Source: Colletotrichum lupini (lineage: Eukaryota; Ascomycota; Sordariomycetes; Glomerellales; Glomerellaceae). Taken from it: a DNA stretch of 64,000 nucleotides. A model generated the notes under the pieces. That model did not search any database, was not told where the DNA came from, and saw nothing but the letters and a program-made list of their open reading frames with translations. Shown in pieces: positions 35,336 to 47,100 of this stretch (position 1 is the first letter of the stretch; the number at the start of each line of letters is the position of its first letter). Both the position numbers and the translations under genes were made by a program. Location of the stretch: NCBI RefSeq assembly GCF_023278565.1, contig NC_064679.1:3844001-3908000 (forward strand), written 5' to 3'.

Positions 35336-35688
35336 GGCTGTTGCTGGAACGGAGCAACGCCGGTCAGTTGAATGACTATGTGAGTGCTGAACTTTCGGAA
35401 CGTCGACTGGGTAGTAGGAGAAGAAGTTTTCAACTTTTGATGATGGGTAATTTGTAAACTTTGCGTTTGACAAGGCGGTCTAGGGGTTGCCCTGAGAAAG
35501 AGATAAGAGCCCAGAGCACAGATACAAAAGAATGCTGGCGGTGCTGGCGGTGCTGTCGGTGCTGCCGCTCATCATCCCTGGCAGCCGGATCCCGATGGTC
35601 TGGGGTAAGACACACAAACAGATGGTCGCATTGACCAATCATTCGCCGTAGATTTGTAAACTCCACCGAGGGGCATCAGGGTAATGAA
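35336..35688. other. Short promoter region between serine dehydratase and the AT-rich block
   Basis: Holds the dehydratase promoter and leader. A GGTGCTGGC-like short repeat is present at about 35531-35570. The sequence keeps normal composition up to the inverted repeat at 35689, so the boundary with the mutated block is sharp. Confidence 0.5.
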
Positions 35689-35709
35689 CATAGGTAAACT
35701 GACCTATGG
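35689..35709 (+). repeat. Left terminal inverted repeat of the AT-rich block
   Basis: The 21 bases begin CATAGGT and end ACCTATGG. They pair with the reverse complement of 42017-42037 at 19 of 21 positions. The repeat is itself a hairpin (ATAGGT-N6-ACCTAT). It is immediately followed by a run of 11 G (35708-35718, overlapping its end). Confidence 0.8.
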
Positions 35710-35851
35710 GGGGGGGGGTTAGCTAACTACCCTACATATTTTTAACTTTTTATCCGTGTACTATAGGTTAGGTTACGGGCTATATACTAAAATAGAAATT
35801 TTTTAATTTCTCCTCCTATATACCTTAAATAAAAATTATAATTATACTAAA

Positions 35852-38800
35852 ATGGTTCTAAATCGGTTTAGGACCGATTCGGAACTTATTTAAAATAGTG
35901 TTAATAAATTCGCTAAATAATATAGGTATTTTCTCTAAACTTAAATCGCTAATATTACTTTTTAACCCTTATTATTTTAATTAATAAGTACGAAATAATT
36001 TTAATATATTCTAAACATTCTATAAAAGTAATAGTTTATTTAAATAAGAAGAGGTAAGACTTTTTTTAAACTATTTCTAAACCTATTTTAAATAGGTTTA
36101 GAACCCTTTTAATAAAACTTTTAAAATATTACCTACTTTAATTTTTATTAAAACTACTATAAGCGGGTACTAAAATTAACGAAATAATTACTAAACTATA
36201 ATATAAAAAATTATATACTATAATTAATTAATATAGTATTTAAAAATAAATAAAAAAGGTATTATATATTATATCGATATACGTAATTTATATTTAAAGA
36301 ATATTAAAGTACTATAGGGAACGGTATATAATACTTTCTAAGGTCGTTTTAAACTATTTTTAAACTAATTCTAAATTTAATAATTTTAATATAATAATAC
36401 TTATTTAATACCTCTAAAAACTACTATATCCGCTTTTTTATAAAATTAAGTTTATAAACGCTTTACGTATTATTATACTAATAATAAAGCGTATTTATAT
36501 TTTAACTAAACTTTATTTTATTAAAACTATACTCGAGTTATAAAAAATATAGTTAAGGATATTACCTCTATATATAAATATATCTATAGGATATTACTAA
36601 AAAAAAGAGTAATTATATAAGTTTTTTAAATCGATTCCGAACTAGTTTAGAAATAGTCCTTATTAATTATTTTTATAAATAAGTAAAAGTATAGCTTAGA
36701 TAATTTAAAATAAGTACTTCTTATACCCTATTCTATAAAAATTATAATATAGAGGTTATTAATAACTAATATAGTATATATATATTATTCTAAACCGATT
36801 TGTAACTTATTTAGAACTAATTCTAAATCTCTTTAGTATATTCCTAATACTTAATTACTTACTATATAGTATATTTATAAGAATTTATATAGTAATAGCG
36901 AAAACTATTATATTGAATTTCCTCTAATTAAATACTAAGCCTATTTATTTTTAATATGCTCTATATTATAAAAAGAAGAGGTTAATATAATAAGAGGAGA
37001 TAAGTATTACTTTTTTATAAATAATAAGTAAAAATTACGATATTATAATAAGCTAGTTCTAAATCTATTTTAAATATATTCCGAAGTAATTTTAATATAA
37101 TTTAGATATAAATTATATTATCCTAGAAAAAATTCTCTAAATATTATATTTGGTAAAATAGAACTATTAGGTACTAGTTAATATTATTATAAAACTAGTA
37201 ATTATTTTAATTTCCTATAATACTTATAAGCACCCCCCTCTACTACTTATTTAAATACTTAAGAGTATTTATTTAAAACTTTAGAATATTATAAAGAAAA
37301 TTAGTTAACTAAGAAGCGGATTAAGTAAAAAAAACGTTCTAAATATATTTAGAATTAGTTCTTAACTATTTTTAAATATATTCTTATAATTAAAGGAGCT
37401 TATTAAGCTTTATAATAAATTCTATAATCGGACTATTATAGAGATTTATAGTGCCCTTAATAATACTAATTAGCTTATAAATATTATATAAATATAAGAA
37501 GCTCTTTATTTTCTAACTAGGTTATTTTATTTAATTATATAGAACGAGTATTAATATATATAAGCCCGTTATTATATTAACGTAAGTATTTTATAAAGCC
37601 TTAAGAACTATTTTTAAATTAACTCCGAATCTATTCTAACTTCTTTTTAGTATATCTAATATTTTAATAATAATAAGTATAATTATATTTATATTACTTT
37701 TTATTTAGAGTAAGCTAAACTTAAAAAAAAAATACCTTTTTAACTTTCTAATTAAATACGAATTATAAGTATATTAAGGGCTATAATAAAGTTAAAGTTA
37801 TTTAGGGCTAGTATAATAAAGCTTTTTAAAAAGGTTCTAAAGTAATTCTAAATCTATTTTAGAATATTTCTAAACTATTTATTAACTTTTTAAATAGCTA
37901 TTCTATTTTTCTAAGTTTTTATAAATATAAAGAGTACTAAAATATATTAAAGGATATAGTAACTCGTTTTTTGGATTTTTAAAGAGCGTTTTAGGTATAT
38001 TATTTAATAAAAATATCTTTCTAAACATAACTAGGGGTTATTAAGTATTATTATTAACTAAGATTATAAAAAATTAATAAATAAGTTTATAAAATCCTTT
38101 TATATAAGGTTTAGAATCGGTTTAGAATTAATTTAAAAAAGGTTCGGTTAATATTTATCTCTTAATTACGATTTATAATATCGCCCTTAAAAATAGTAAA
38201 TTAAAAAATATATTCGATTTTACTTAGTCTACTTCTATTATAATATTAAAAAACACGTTCTAAAAAATCGCTCCCTGAATATAAAATAAAATTAAATAAG
38301 GAGTATTTTATTTTATTAATTAAAAGAGGATTACTTTTTATTATATAGTTAACTATGAGGTAAAGTAATTCGGAACTTATTTAAAAGAGGTTTATAACTA
38401 ATTCGAAATTAATACTAAGTAATTTATTAATCTTACTTTAGGCTTAATATAAATTTTAAAAGAATATTATAATTAAACTTAACTAGACCTATTTATAAAT
38501 ACCTCTTAAGGATTAGGATAAGTTTTATATTTATACTAATACTATAAAAGCCCTTTATTAAGCTTCGTATATATAAAGTAATTATTTCGTCCTATTATTA
38601 ATTTATATTTAAAAATAAGTCGGAATCCTTTTAAAACTAATTTAGAACTAATTATTATATTTAAATTTAAGGAATATAATAAACACTTTCTTAAGTAAAA
38701 TACTCTTTTTTTAAAATTAAGTATTCGCTTTACTTAGCGGGATATATTTATTATTAAAGAATATTATACCTTAGTTAGTTATTTAAGTATAAACCCCTTA

Positions 38801-39851
38801 GAACTATTTATAACTAAATTTAGAACTAATTCTAAACTAGTTTAAAAATAAAACGTTAACGTTATTTAAAATAATAAGAACTAGCTCTATATAAATAAAT
38901 ATAGGGGCTTATTAATAATCTTTTAAATTATTACCTCGTAATTCTTTAAGCTTAGTACTTTTTAATATAAGTTTATATAGCTAGTTAAGGTCTTAGAATC
39001 GGTTATAATTATAATAAAAAGTATAAAATCTATCCCTAAGCCCTTTAGAACTCTTTTTAAATAAATTATAAAGTCTTTCCTAAGTAATTTTTTTAATATT
39101 ATTCATTAAGATTTACGTCATATATTTATAATAAATTTATAAAGCGAGGTTATTTAAAATTAAAATAAAAATATTACTAAGTATTATATTTTATTAAATA
39201 TTTAAAAAAGGGAGCTACGTTTAGAAATAAGCCGATTAGAGCTTAAAAAAAGGAGATTATAATTATAAGAACTATAATAAAAACTTTAAAAATAGTTTAG
39301 AATCGATTCTAAATTGTTTTAAACCCTATTCCTCCTTATTCTATAATAATTCTTAATAATAATATAATATAAAAACTAAAAACTAAAGTTTAAATATATA
39401 ATATATATAATATATATATTATATATATTTAATAAAGTTATAGTTATTTAATAATATAATATATTTCATAATTATATATTAAATATTTCGCTTATAATAC
39501 TTTTTATTAATATACTTAATAAAAATAATTAAATAATAATATAATATAATATAATTATTACTTTAGTTTTGTTTTTAAGTTTTAAATAATTTAATATTAT
39601 TTTAATATATATTAGATTTAGTATTTGGTATACGTATTACGATTTAAATAATATTCTATTATTATTATTTAAAACTATTTAGTTTATAATATTATAAAGA
39701 AATTAAGACCTATATATTATTATATTTTTATTTCTCTTATTTTAATTACTTATATTATTAAGTATTATTCAATATAAAGTAAATATTATCATATAAATAA
39801 TATATAATTACTTATAATAATAAATAGGTTTTATAATAATAATAAAGATAG

Positions 39852-39894
<43 letters not shown>

Positions 39895-41726
39895 CTATAT
39901 AATTAATATTAAGACCTGCCCGAGTAGTTAGTAAAAGTAGCATATATATATAAATATATATAATAATAAAAATATAAATAATAAATATAATAATTATAAT
40001 TTTAATTATATTATATTTCGTAAAATATTCTAAAAGATAAAGGAAATAATACTAATTTAAAATAAGTAAATATATATTTAATAATAATATAACTATAAAT
40101 AATACCTATATTTTAATATAAGAATTCTATATTTAATAATATTAATAAAGAATAAAATAATAATAATTTTATATAGAATAATATATTATTTTTTAATAAT
40201 AATATAAATAGATATATAAATATTATTTATTATTAAAATATTTTTTACTATATTAGTCTTATTTTAAAACTTAGTTAATTAAAATAAAGATTATAAATAT
40301 ATATATTATATATAAAGTTTATATTTTAATTAAAATAAAATAAAAAGTAAACTAATATTAGTTATATATTAAAACTTTAATTTTATAATATAATAATAAA
40401 ATATAGAAGTGGTTTTAAATCCGTTCTATATTAGTTCTGAATTAATACTAAAAAACTACTTATAATAGGTATTTTTTAAAAAAACGAAAGTATAAACTAC
40501 TAAACTAATTCCGAACTATTCTTAAAACGATACCGAACCGGTTCTAAATTACTTATTATTATCTTTATTCTTATCCTTAATATTACCCTTAACCTTAGTA
40601 TTTTCTATATTATTATCCTTATTTTTATTTATAATATTATTAAAATCGATTATAATAAGATTTTCTTAAATAAAAATATCTTTAAAAAAAGGTAATAACC
40701 TCCTTTTTTTTTACCTCTTCCTTAACCTAAGAGAATTTTTATTAAAGCTAGTAAAAACTATTAAGCTAAAAAGGGGAGTAAGCTAAATAGTTTAGAATTA
40801 GTTTATAATTAGTTCTAAATTAATTCTAAAATAACTTATACTTTTTCTAAGAACTATAAAAAGTATATTTAAACTTAGTATTTATATTAATAATACGACG
40901 TATAATAACTATATTAGGCTAAATAAAAGATAAAAATTAGTTTAAAATAGGCTAAAAATTACTTTAAAATTATTTATAACTTCTTTGTTTCTCTTATTAT
41001 ATATAAGGACTTTTAAAAGAGGAGTAAAAGATCTAGCTTTTTTTTTTAAAAAAGAATAAAAAGGGGGCCGCGGACCTTATAGTTCTTATAAACTTTCTCT
41101 AACTTATTATAAAAACTTAAATAGATAATTAATTAACTAATTCTAAACTAGTTCTTAACTAGTTTTAAAATAGTTCTAAATTACTTATTTAAAGCCTTAT
41201 TATTTATATTAACTAATTTAATACCTATTTTATAGCTCTTAATATATATTAAGATATTATTAACTTTATATTTATAAATATAAGTATAAAAATGATTTTT
41301 AAAAATAAATTACGTTTTTTAGGAGTTTAGAATTAGTTTAGAATTAGTTCTAAATTACTTAAGAATTACTTATAGTTATATAAATAACCTTTTTATTATT
41401 AACTAAGAATTTATAATATACCTTACTAAGTATAAGCTTAATCTTATTATCTTAAATAATTCTAAATTAGTTCTAAACTAATCCTAAACTAGTTCTTAAT
41501 TATATACTTTATTATATTTAAAAAGGGGTAGGTTTTTATAATAAATAGGATTACCCTTAGGGCTAGGAATACTTAAATAGTAGTCTTAGTACGCTTCCTA
41601 TTTATAATTAATTCTAAACTAATTTAAAAATAATTCCGAAATACTTTTAAAAAATATAACTTACTAAATACTTATAAAAAACTATAATAAGTAGAATTAA
41701 TTCGGAACTAGTTATAAATTAATTAG
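35852..41726. repeat. About 24 short arrays of an 11-bp near-palindrome
   Basis: Clusters of roughly four 11-bp units, consensus like RGTTCTAAACT, recur through the block. The clearest, with exact 11-bp phase over 44 bp, are 40503-40550, 41137-41180, 41325-41368 and about 41460-41503. The least mutated unit (around 40534-40545) reads CCGAACCGGTTC, suggesting an original GGTTC-N-GAACC palindrome. Approximate cluster starts: 35852, 36067, 36341, 36621, 36788, 37049, 37336, 37598, 37827, 38105, 38366, 38611, 38797, 39040, 39290, 40410, 40503, 40786, 40935, 41139, 41321, 41459, 41609 and 41700. Spacing is mostly 140-290 bp. Unit boundaries in the more mutated clusters are approximate. Confidence 0.7.
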
Positions 41727-42016
41727 GGAGCGAAAAGGTAGATTAAGAACCCTCTTTATAAAAAGCTTAATATAAATAAGTAATAAATAAAATACGAAGC
41801 TAATAGGGGTATAATAAGGGCTACTTATATAATAAAGTAAGAGGTATATAATTAGTAATATAAGTTATAATTAGTAAAAGTAGTCTATACTTAGCTAAGG
41901 ATTTTCTAACTAATTAAAAATCTATTTAGCTAGTCCTATAGTAATTAAACTAGCTAATTAGAAAATTAGTTAGGTTACGTCCTTTTTCTTATAGTTAAGT
42001 TAAGTAACCGGGGGGG

Positions 42017-42037
42017 CCATAGGTTAGTTTACCTATA
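42017..42037 (-). repeat. Right terminal inverted repeat of the AT-rich block
   Basis: On the minus strand it reads TATAGGT...ACCTATGG, differing from the left copy only by C-to-T and G-to-A. It also forms the ATAGGT-N6-ACCTAT hairpin. Just inside it lies a run of seven G on the plus strand (42010-42016), which on the strand matching the left repeat is a C run where the left end has G11. Confidence 0.8.
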
Positions 42038-42478
42038 TTTATATTAGAGTAACGTAATAGTTTGGTAATGTTCTTGTCTGCTCGTGGAAAACCTTGTTGT
42101 CTCTCTCGCTGAAACTGCCGACATTGTCGTTCATCGCAAGATGCGCACAAGTGAGATGGTTGCATCGGTAGGTAGGTATTCTCAAGGAGTTGTTAGTTGG
42201 ATGAGAGGAAACTCCATGCAATAAGCACCCGTATTTAGGACTAGCCTTATCGTTATTGGATGAGTGCAATGTCGTAAGCCACGTTAAGCCTGTTCGGGGA
42301 GGTCCCTTACTAAAGGATCGGAGGAGGGGTGTTGGTGGTGGTGGTGGTCAACGCTCTTGATGCCACGCAACATCTCACCTCAGATTCGGGTAGTTTCACC
42401 TTGGTGCGATATTACTCACTGCATCTTATTCCTGAGTATTTCAGCCTCATAAATCGTCTCATTCTGCAATCGCATACA
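42038..42478. other. Promoter region of the DUF7730-type gene
   Basis: Normal composition resumes just outside the inverted repeat. A GGT/GTG-rich stretch lies at about 42325-42350. The downstream reading frame is open from 42329, but only from a GTG codon; the first ATG is at 42479. Confidence 0.45.
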
Positions 42479-43642
42479 ATGGCTGAACCGGAAACTGATG
42501 GCGGGGATACTCACTTACCCGAGATTCAGACCACAGACGTGCATGAGTCTCAAACGGCCGCTACCAAATCCGCACCTCATCCACAACCACAATCAGCCTT
42601 CTTCTCATCTCTCCCCCTCGAGATTCGCCAAAACATTTACAGCCACTTATGGCAAGCCGCCGGATCAATCCAGCATGTGTATAAATCCAGTGCATCCGCT
42701 CTAGCGCCCTTATCTCACTGCCCGTGCATCGCCGACCTGGACGCCGAAGATGTCCGTGAAGACGAGCTCTCCCGCGTACTCAACACGCCGGCTGCGGACC
42801 CAGCGACTTTGCAAGATGGCGTGGGACCCGGTTCCGAGGAAGAACGCGAGGCGATTCAAAATTGGCGTTTCCGTATTGTTTCGTCGTGGTGTAATCACTG
42901 GAAGTGTGAGGAGGAGCCGCCTATTCTCCGGGAACTCCAGCAACTCTCACTCGGAGATGGTGATGAGGGGGAGAAGACGGGTGAGACCTCCAAGGATAAA
43001 CGCCGTCAGATTCTAGTGAAGGAGTTCAGCCCGTTCCTGGCAACTCTTCTCACCTGCAAACGTATGCGCGAAGAAGCCATCGACTCCATCTACAACGATA
43101 CAACCTTCTCCCTCATCAACACAGAAGCCCTCACACGCTTCCTCGACACCACACCCACCGCCTCCCTAGCCCGCATCAAAAGACTCCATTTCACATGGCG
43201 AGCCCCGATCGAGACATACATGGATCGGGAAGCAGACGAAGTCGTCGCCGAGAGAATCAAATGGGTCGACACGTGGACAGCCGCCGCCGACAAACTCCCG
43301 CGCCTCCAGGAGCTCCGTATCTGGGCGTACCCGTACTACGCGCGCTACCCCACCCCCTTTGAGGAGTGGTTCGAGCCGCTGCACCTGTTTGGGCGGCTCA
43401 AGATGCCGCCGTCGCGGTTCCATGTCTCGTTGCGCTGGTTCCAGAATAGTCTGCCGGAGATGGATACGGGACCGTTGGACTTTTTGGAGGCGGCGCCGTT
43501 CGGGTATGAGATGGTGCCGCCGTGTCAGGAGAATCCACTGCATTTTCACTGGCGGAGGTTGATTGGGTTGGGCCCAGATGAGCCGCGCGTGCCGGTTACG
43601 AGGAGGCAGAGGAAGAGGAGGTATGTCGGGAGGGCTTTGTAG
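42479..43642 (+). CDS. DUF7730-type (F-box-like) fungal protein of unknown function
   Basis: A single exon from ATG 42479 (MAEPETDGGD) encodes 387 residues. After a polar N-terminus, FFSSLPLEIRQNIYSHLWQAAG (about residues 43-64) matches the LPxEIRxxIY opening of a large fungal family related to F-box proteins. Then come CKRMREEAIDSIYNDTTFSL and FLDTTPTASLARIKRLHFTW, typical of its second half. The C-terminus is basic (RRQRKRRYVGRAL). Molecular function is unknown for the family; many copies per genome and variable presence are usual. It lies between the mutated block and the metabolite cluster and has no evident role in the latter. Confidence 0.82.
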   Translation: MAEPETDGGDTHLPEIQTTDVHESQTAATKSAPHPQPQSAFFSSLPLEIRQNIYSHLWQAAGSIQHVYKSSASALAPLSHCPCIADLDAEDVREDELSRVLNTPAADPATLQDGVGPGSEEEREAIQNWRFRIVSSWCNHWKCEEEPPILRELQQLSLGDGDEGEKTGETSKDKRRQILVKEFSPFLATLLTCKRMREEAIDSIYNDTTFSLINTEALTRFLDTTPTASLARIKRLHFTWRAPIETYMDREADEVVAERIKWVDTWTAAADKLPRLQELRIWAYPYYARYPTPFEEWFEPLHLFGRLKMPPSRFHVSLRWFQNSLPEMDTGPLDFLEAAPFGYEMVPPCQENPLHFHWRRLIGLGPDEPRVPVTRRQRKRRYVGRAL

Positions 43643-44126
43643 GAATCTTGGGGATATGCTTTGAGTTTTTGACGCAGCATAGCCAGTTTTCTGAAATTAT
43701 GGCTCTCGAGATGTCATATTCATGTTTTTCATTTGAGAAATACACTGGTAGCAAGGCAAGTAACACCTTTCGTGCGTTCTTCCAGATCTGACTTGGAGTT
43801 TGCTTAAAGGGACTCAAAGAGGGTTGTTTGATCGAAGTCACTCAGTGTATTCAGACATCGTGACGGTCAACCTGTGTGGAAAGATGCATCGCGAAATTAG
43901 CCCGTCCAGTATTAAAGCTTGATCTCCAATATGGCAGAAAGCAGTAATCCATGCGTATGCGTGGATGGTGGCAACATTCACTATAAGGTCCAAGAGAAGC
44001 ATGGTCAACATGCATTCGGAACGCAGATCTAATAGAATAAGAACAGGCTATGATGACTTTGAGTATCTAATGTAACAAGAAACGCTCAAAAGAAAACCGC
44101 TAAAAACAACGAGGCTTATCACATGC
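43643..44126. other. Convergent 3' intergenic region
   Basis: Between the 3' ends of the DUF7730-type gene (+) and the IDO-like fusion gene (-). No supported gene. It marks the probable left border of the metabolite cluster. Confidence 0.45.
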
Positions 44127-47100
44127 TCAAAGATCAACGCTCGGCATCGCAGAGTGCGTTGCGTAAATGTTCTCCTCCCGACAGGTAGTTCGTTGCTCAA
44201 CGTCCGCGGTACCAGTTTCCTCGGCCAGAGCCATGACACGAAGCAGATTCTGGGCAAGACTTCTGAGAGTAGTGGTGAACTCCTCCAAGACATCCCAAAT
44301 CTCGACACTACCACTCGACTCAATCTCTCCGAGACCCTTCTTGCAAGCGTTGATAACCTCATGGATCTTGTTGATGGGCTCCTGGTGTAGCCTCTGGATC
44401 AGACTCTCGCTCTCACCAAGCAAAGAATCAGAGCCATTGGCGCCAGCGGCTTGCATATAGCGTTTGCAACCGTCTTTTAGGTTGGAAAAGGCCTTTCTCA
44501 ACAGCGTTTGTGTCTTGGCTACGGTTTCCTTCAACTCTGAGGTGTCTCCGGTCGCGTCACTTGTGACAATGTCTGACAGGATGGCCATCACGCCGTCCAG
44601 GCCGTCAGCGAATACGAGCAAGGCATCCTCGTACACATAAACGGGCACAGATCCGCGGCTCGCGTCAAAGGCCGTGTTGTTGGTGAGGGCGTTTTGCACC
44701 CTCACCAGCGCATCCGTCAGTTTCGCGGCCGTGATCTGAAGCGTACTGAGGTCTCTGGGACATTTGGCTGGAGGCAGACGCCCAATGGCGTACTGCTGCA
44801 GATAGCCCCTGATTTCCTGAGCGTGTGGCCCGCCGTGCGTCTCGGCGAAGCGCACATCTGCGATGGTGCCCGCTGACTCGAGGAGAGTCTTTGGCCCGCC
44901 TGGATGGATGGTGAGGAAGGGCGTCAGGTCGTAGACTGTGCCGTCGATGGCGGCCCAGCTTGAGGTGATTGAGTTGTGGGCTGCAAGCTGGGAGGGGGTG
45001 ATGATGGGTAGGGAGGAGGTGGTGGTGGTAGTGGAAGAAGATGGTCCATGCGGCTTGGATGGCTTCTCCACGGCGGTAAAGAGATCCTGGTGGATTCTGT
45101 CCCAGTGCGCGGGAGGTGACGGGATGTCTGTGTAGTTGTTGGCGTCGAAGGAGTTTACACCTTGTTCCTCTTGATGCGGTTGCCCCAGTTCGAGACTGCT
45201 TGTCACCGTAGCTCCAAAGTCGGAGCTGCCGCAGACAAAGACGTGGCCGCCCTCATCCTTGACGAGATGGTGAATGGAATCCCGATGCTCTACCAAGTGG
45301 CGCGTCAGGCGTCGTTCTCCCTCGGGAAGCTGAGTCCGAATCCCACCCCGGATCCTGAAGTGGTGTGTCTCCTGACTGAGGGCCAGGGTGATAGTCAACG
45401 GTAAGACCCTAGTGAGATGCCCCAGGCTGTCGAGTGAGCAGGGGACATGGCGGCGTGTTTTGGCTGCAATTACGAGGAGCAGCTCGCCCACGTCACCGGT
45501 GCTGTCCCGACGCTGCTGAGCCCATGCCGCCCGCTCGTGAAGGAAGCCTACTAAGGGGCCGATGCCGCTACCCTGGCCGATCAAGACCAAAGGCACAGAA
45601 AGGTTGTGTGGCTGGCGGAAACGCAGACTGGGCCATGGGCGAAGACGCAGATGTGTGCCTTGAGCTGCGTTGCTCAAAAATGAGGAGACGAGGCCCTCGG
45701 GTGAGTGTTGACTAACTGTCAGAGTGATGGTCATGCCTCCCTTCCCAGTAGAATCTTCCGCCACACGAGCGATAGAGTAGAATCTCGGCTCAGCTTCATC
45801 GTCATCACTGTCTTCGACGCTCTCATCTGATGGCACGTCATGATCTTCTGGAGGAGTAGAAGCCCTCAACCGTCGCTGATACGCATAAGTCCGATTGAGC
45901 TTTCTCCTCTTCCTCGGCGGCCAGACCTGAACTCGATCGCCTGCCTCGAGCGGCAACTTGGCATCCAGCTTTACTTCCACCACCGTGCTGCCCTCGTACA
46001 CCGTCTGCGACTGAATGCGCGCATCCTGCCACAGAGGCCGGCCGCCAAGTCGCGACGCCATGCCAGCCTTCATCTGCATGCTGAGCATAGCCTCCGGCCG
46101 CATCTTTGGCTTTCCTTTTCCTTTCTCTGCTGACGACGAGCCGGCGTGCTTGCACTGGTCGGTGCTCTTGACGCCACTGCTCGTCGAGTGACGCCCCGTA
46201 TTCAGCGACACGCCCGTGACGCCAATGGCCTTGACGCGGTGTCGCTCGAGGAACCAGACGTACATCTGCAGAAGCCCGTCCCACGCCGCCTCGAGATGGC
46301 GGTATTGCGACTGCTCTTCTGAAGACACACCCTGCGGAGCGCGAGCAGTACACGCAGCGACGTAGTCTCTCACGCTCGCGGCTCTGTCGCCAAGCGCATC
46401 CAGAAAGGCGCGGATATTGGCCGGTAGTGTGGCCTTGCGGTCGCTCTGCATCTTGGTCAAGTCTCCCTTGACGTCCTGGCGGCCGATGAAGACGTCGAGC
46501 GCGTGGAAGAGCGGCGTGTCAGCACCGCTGTTGCCCAGTTCGCCGGGCGTCACGGCACGGCCCATTGCTGGGTACGTCTTGATCCAGACGACAGGGTCAA
46601 AGGTTGCCGCGTCACGGAGGGTCATGGCCTCGAAGACGTTGGCGCATTGAACAATGGTAGCCGCCAGGCTTTCGAGGCAGTGCGTGACTTGGGTTGGCTG
46701 GTCGGCTAGCACACCGCTCTGCGCGAAGGCCATGGCTGAGAGGGCGGGTGCGAAGATGCCCTCCATTGTGCCTTGGAGACCTGAGGACAAACGCTCCTCT
46801 GGGAGACCAAAGTAGGCGCTGCTTAGGTTGAAAGCAGCGTTCCCGATGGCGTTGTTGAGGACGTCGTCGGCGGGCACCTGTGGCAAGTTAGCTTCTCTAG
46901 TTTTTGAAGATATCACTTCGTGAACTTACCCGTCCTGTCAGCTTTCTCCCCAATGCCGTGCAAACTCTCTCCCATGGATCGAGAACATGGCGCGGCACTT
47001 GTAATCGTCCTTCACACTCCTTGCTCTTACCCTGCTCCTCGCCAAACATGTAAGCGTGGGCCAGCGCGCTCAAAACTAGTGCCGCTCGCGCCAAATGACG

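Larger units (their letters stand above)
35689..42037. mobile_element. Inverted-repeat-bounded, RIP-saturated AT-rich block (probable dead transposon)
   Basis: About 6.35 kb of sequence consists almost wholly of A and T with no stop-free frame of any length. It is bounded on both sides by a 21-bp inverted repeat (19/21 identical). Both mismatches are C-to-T or G-to-A differences. Composition changes within a few bases at both edges. I could not establish a target-site duplication or any transposase debris, so DNA transposon is an inference from the terminal repeats alone. The interior contains repeated 11-bp arrays and a (TA)n tract near 39856-39889. A roughly 1.1-kb segment (39,340-40,400) has almost nothing but A and T and lacks the arrays. 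Confidence 0.6.

Noticed and set aside
35708..35733. Telomere-like GGGTTAG...CTAACTACCC at the left edge of the AT-rich block
   Set aside because: Only one imperfect unit on each arm and none at the other edge; not enough to claim an internal telomere relic.
35852..41726. CRISPR-like reading of the spaced repeat clusters
   Set aside because: Units are 11 bp, tandem and degenerate with irregular spacers in a eukaryotic genome; there are no cas genes.
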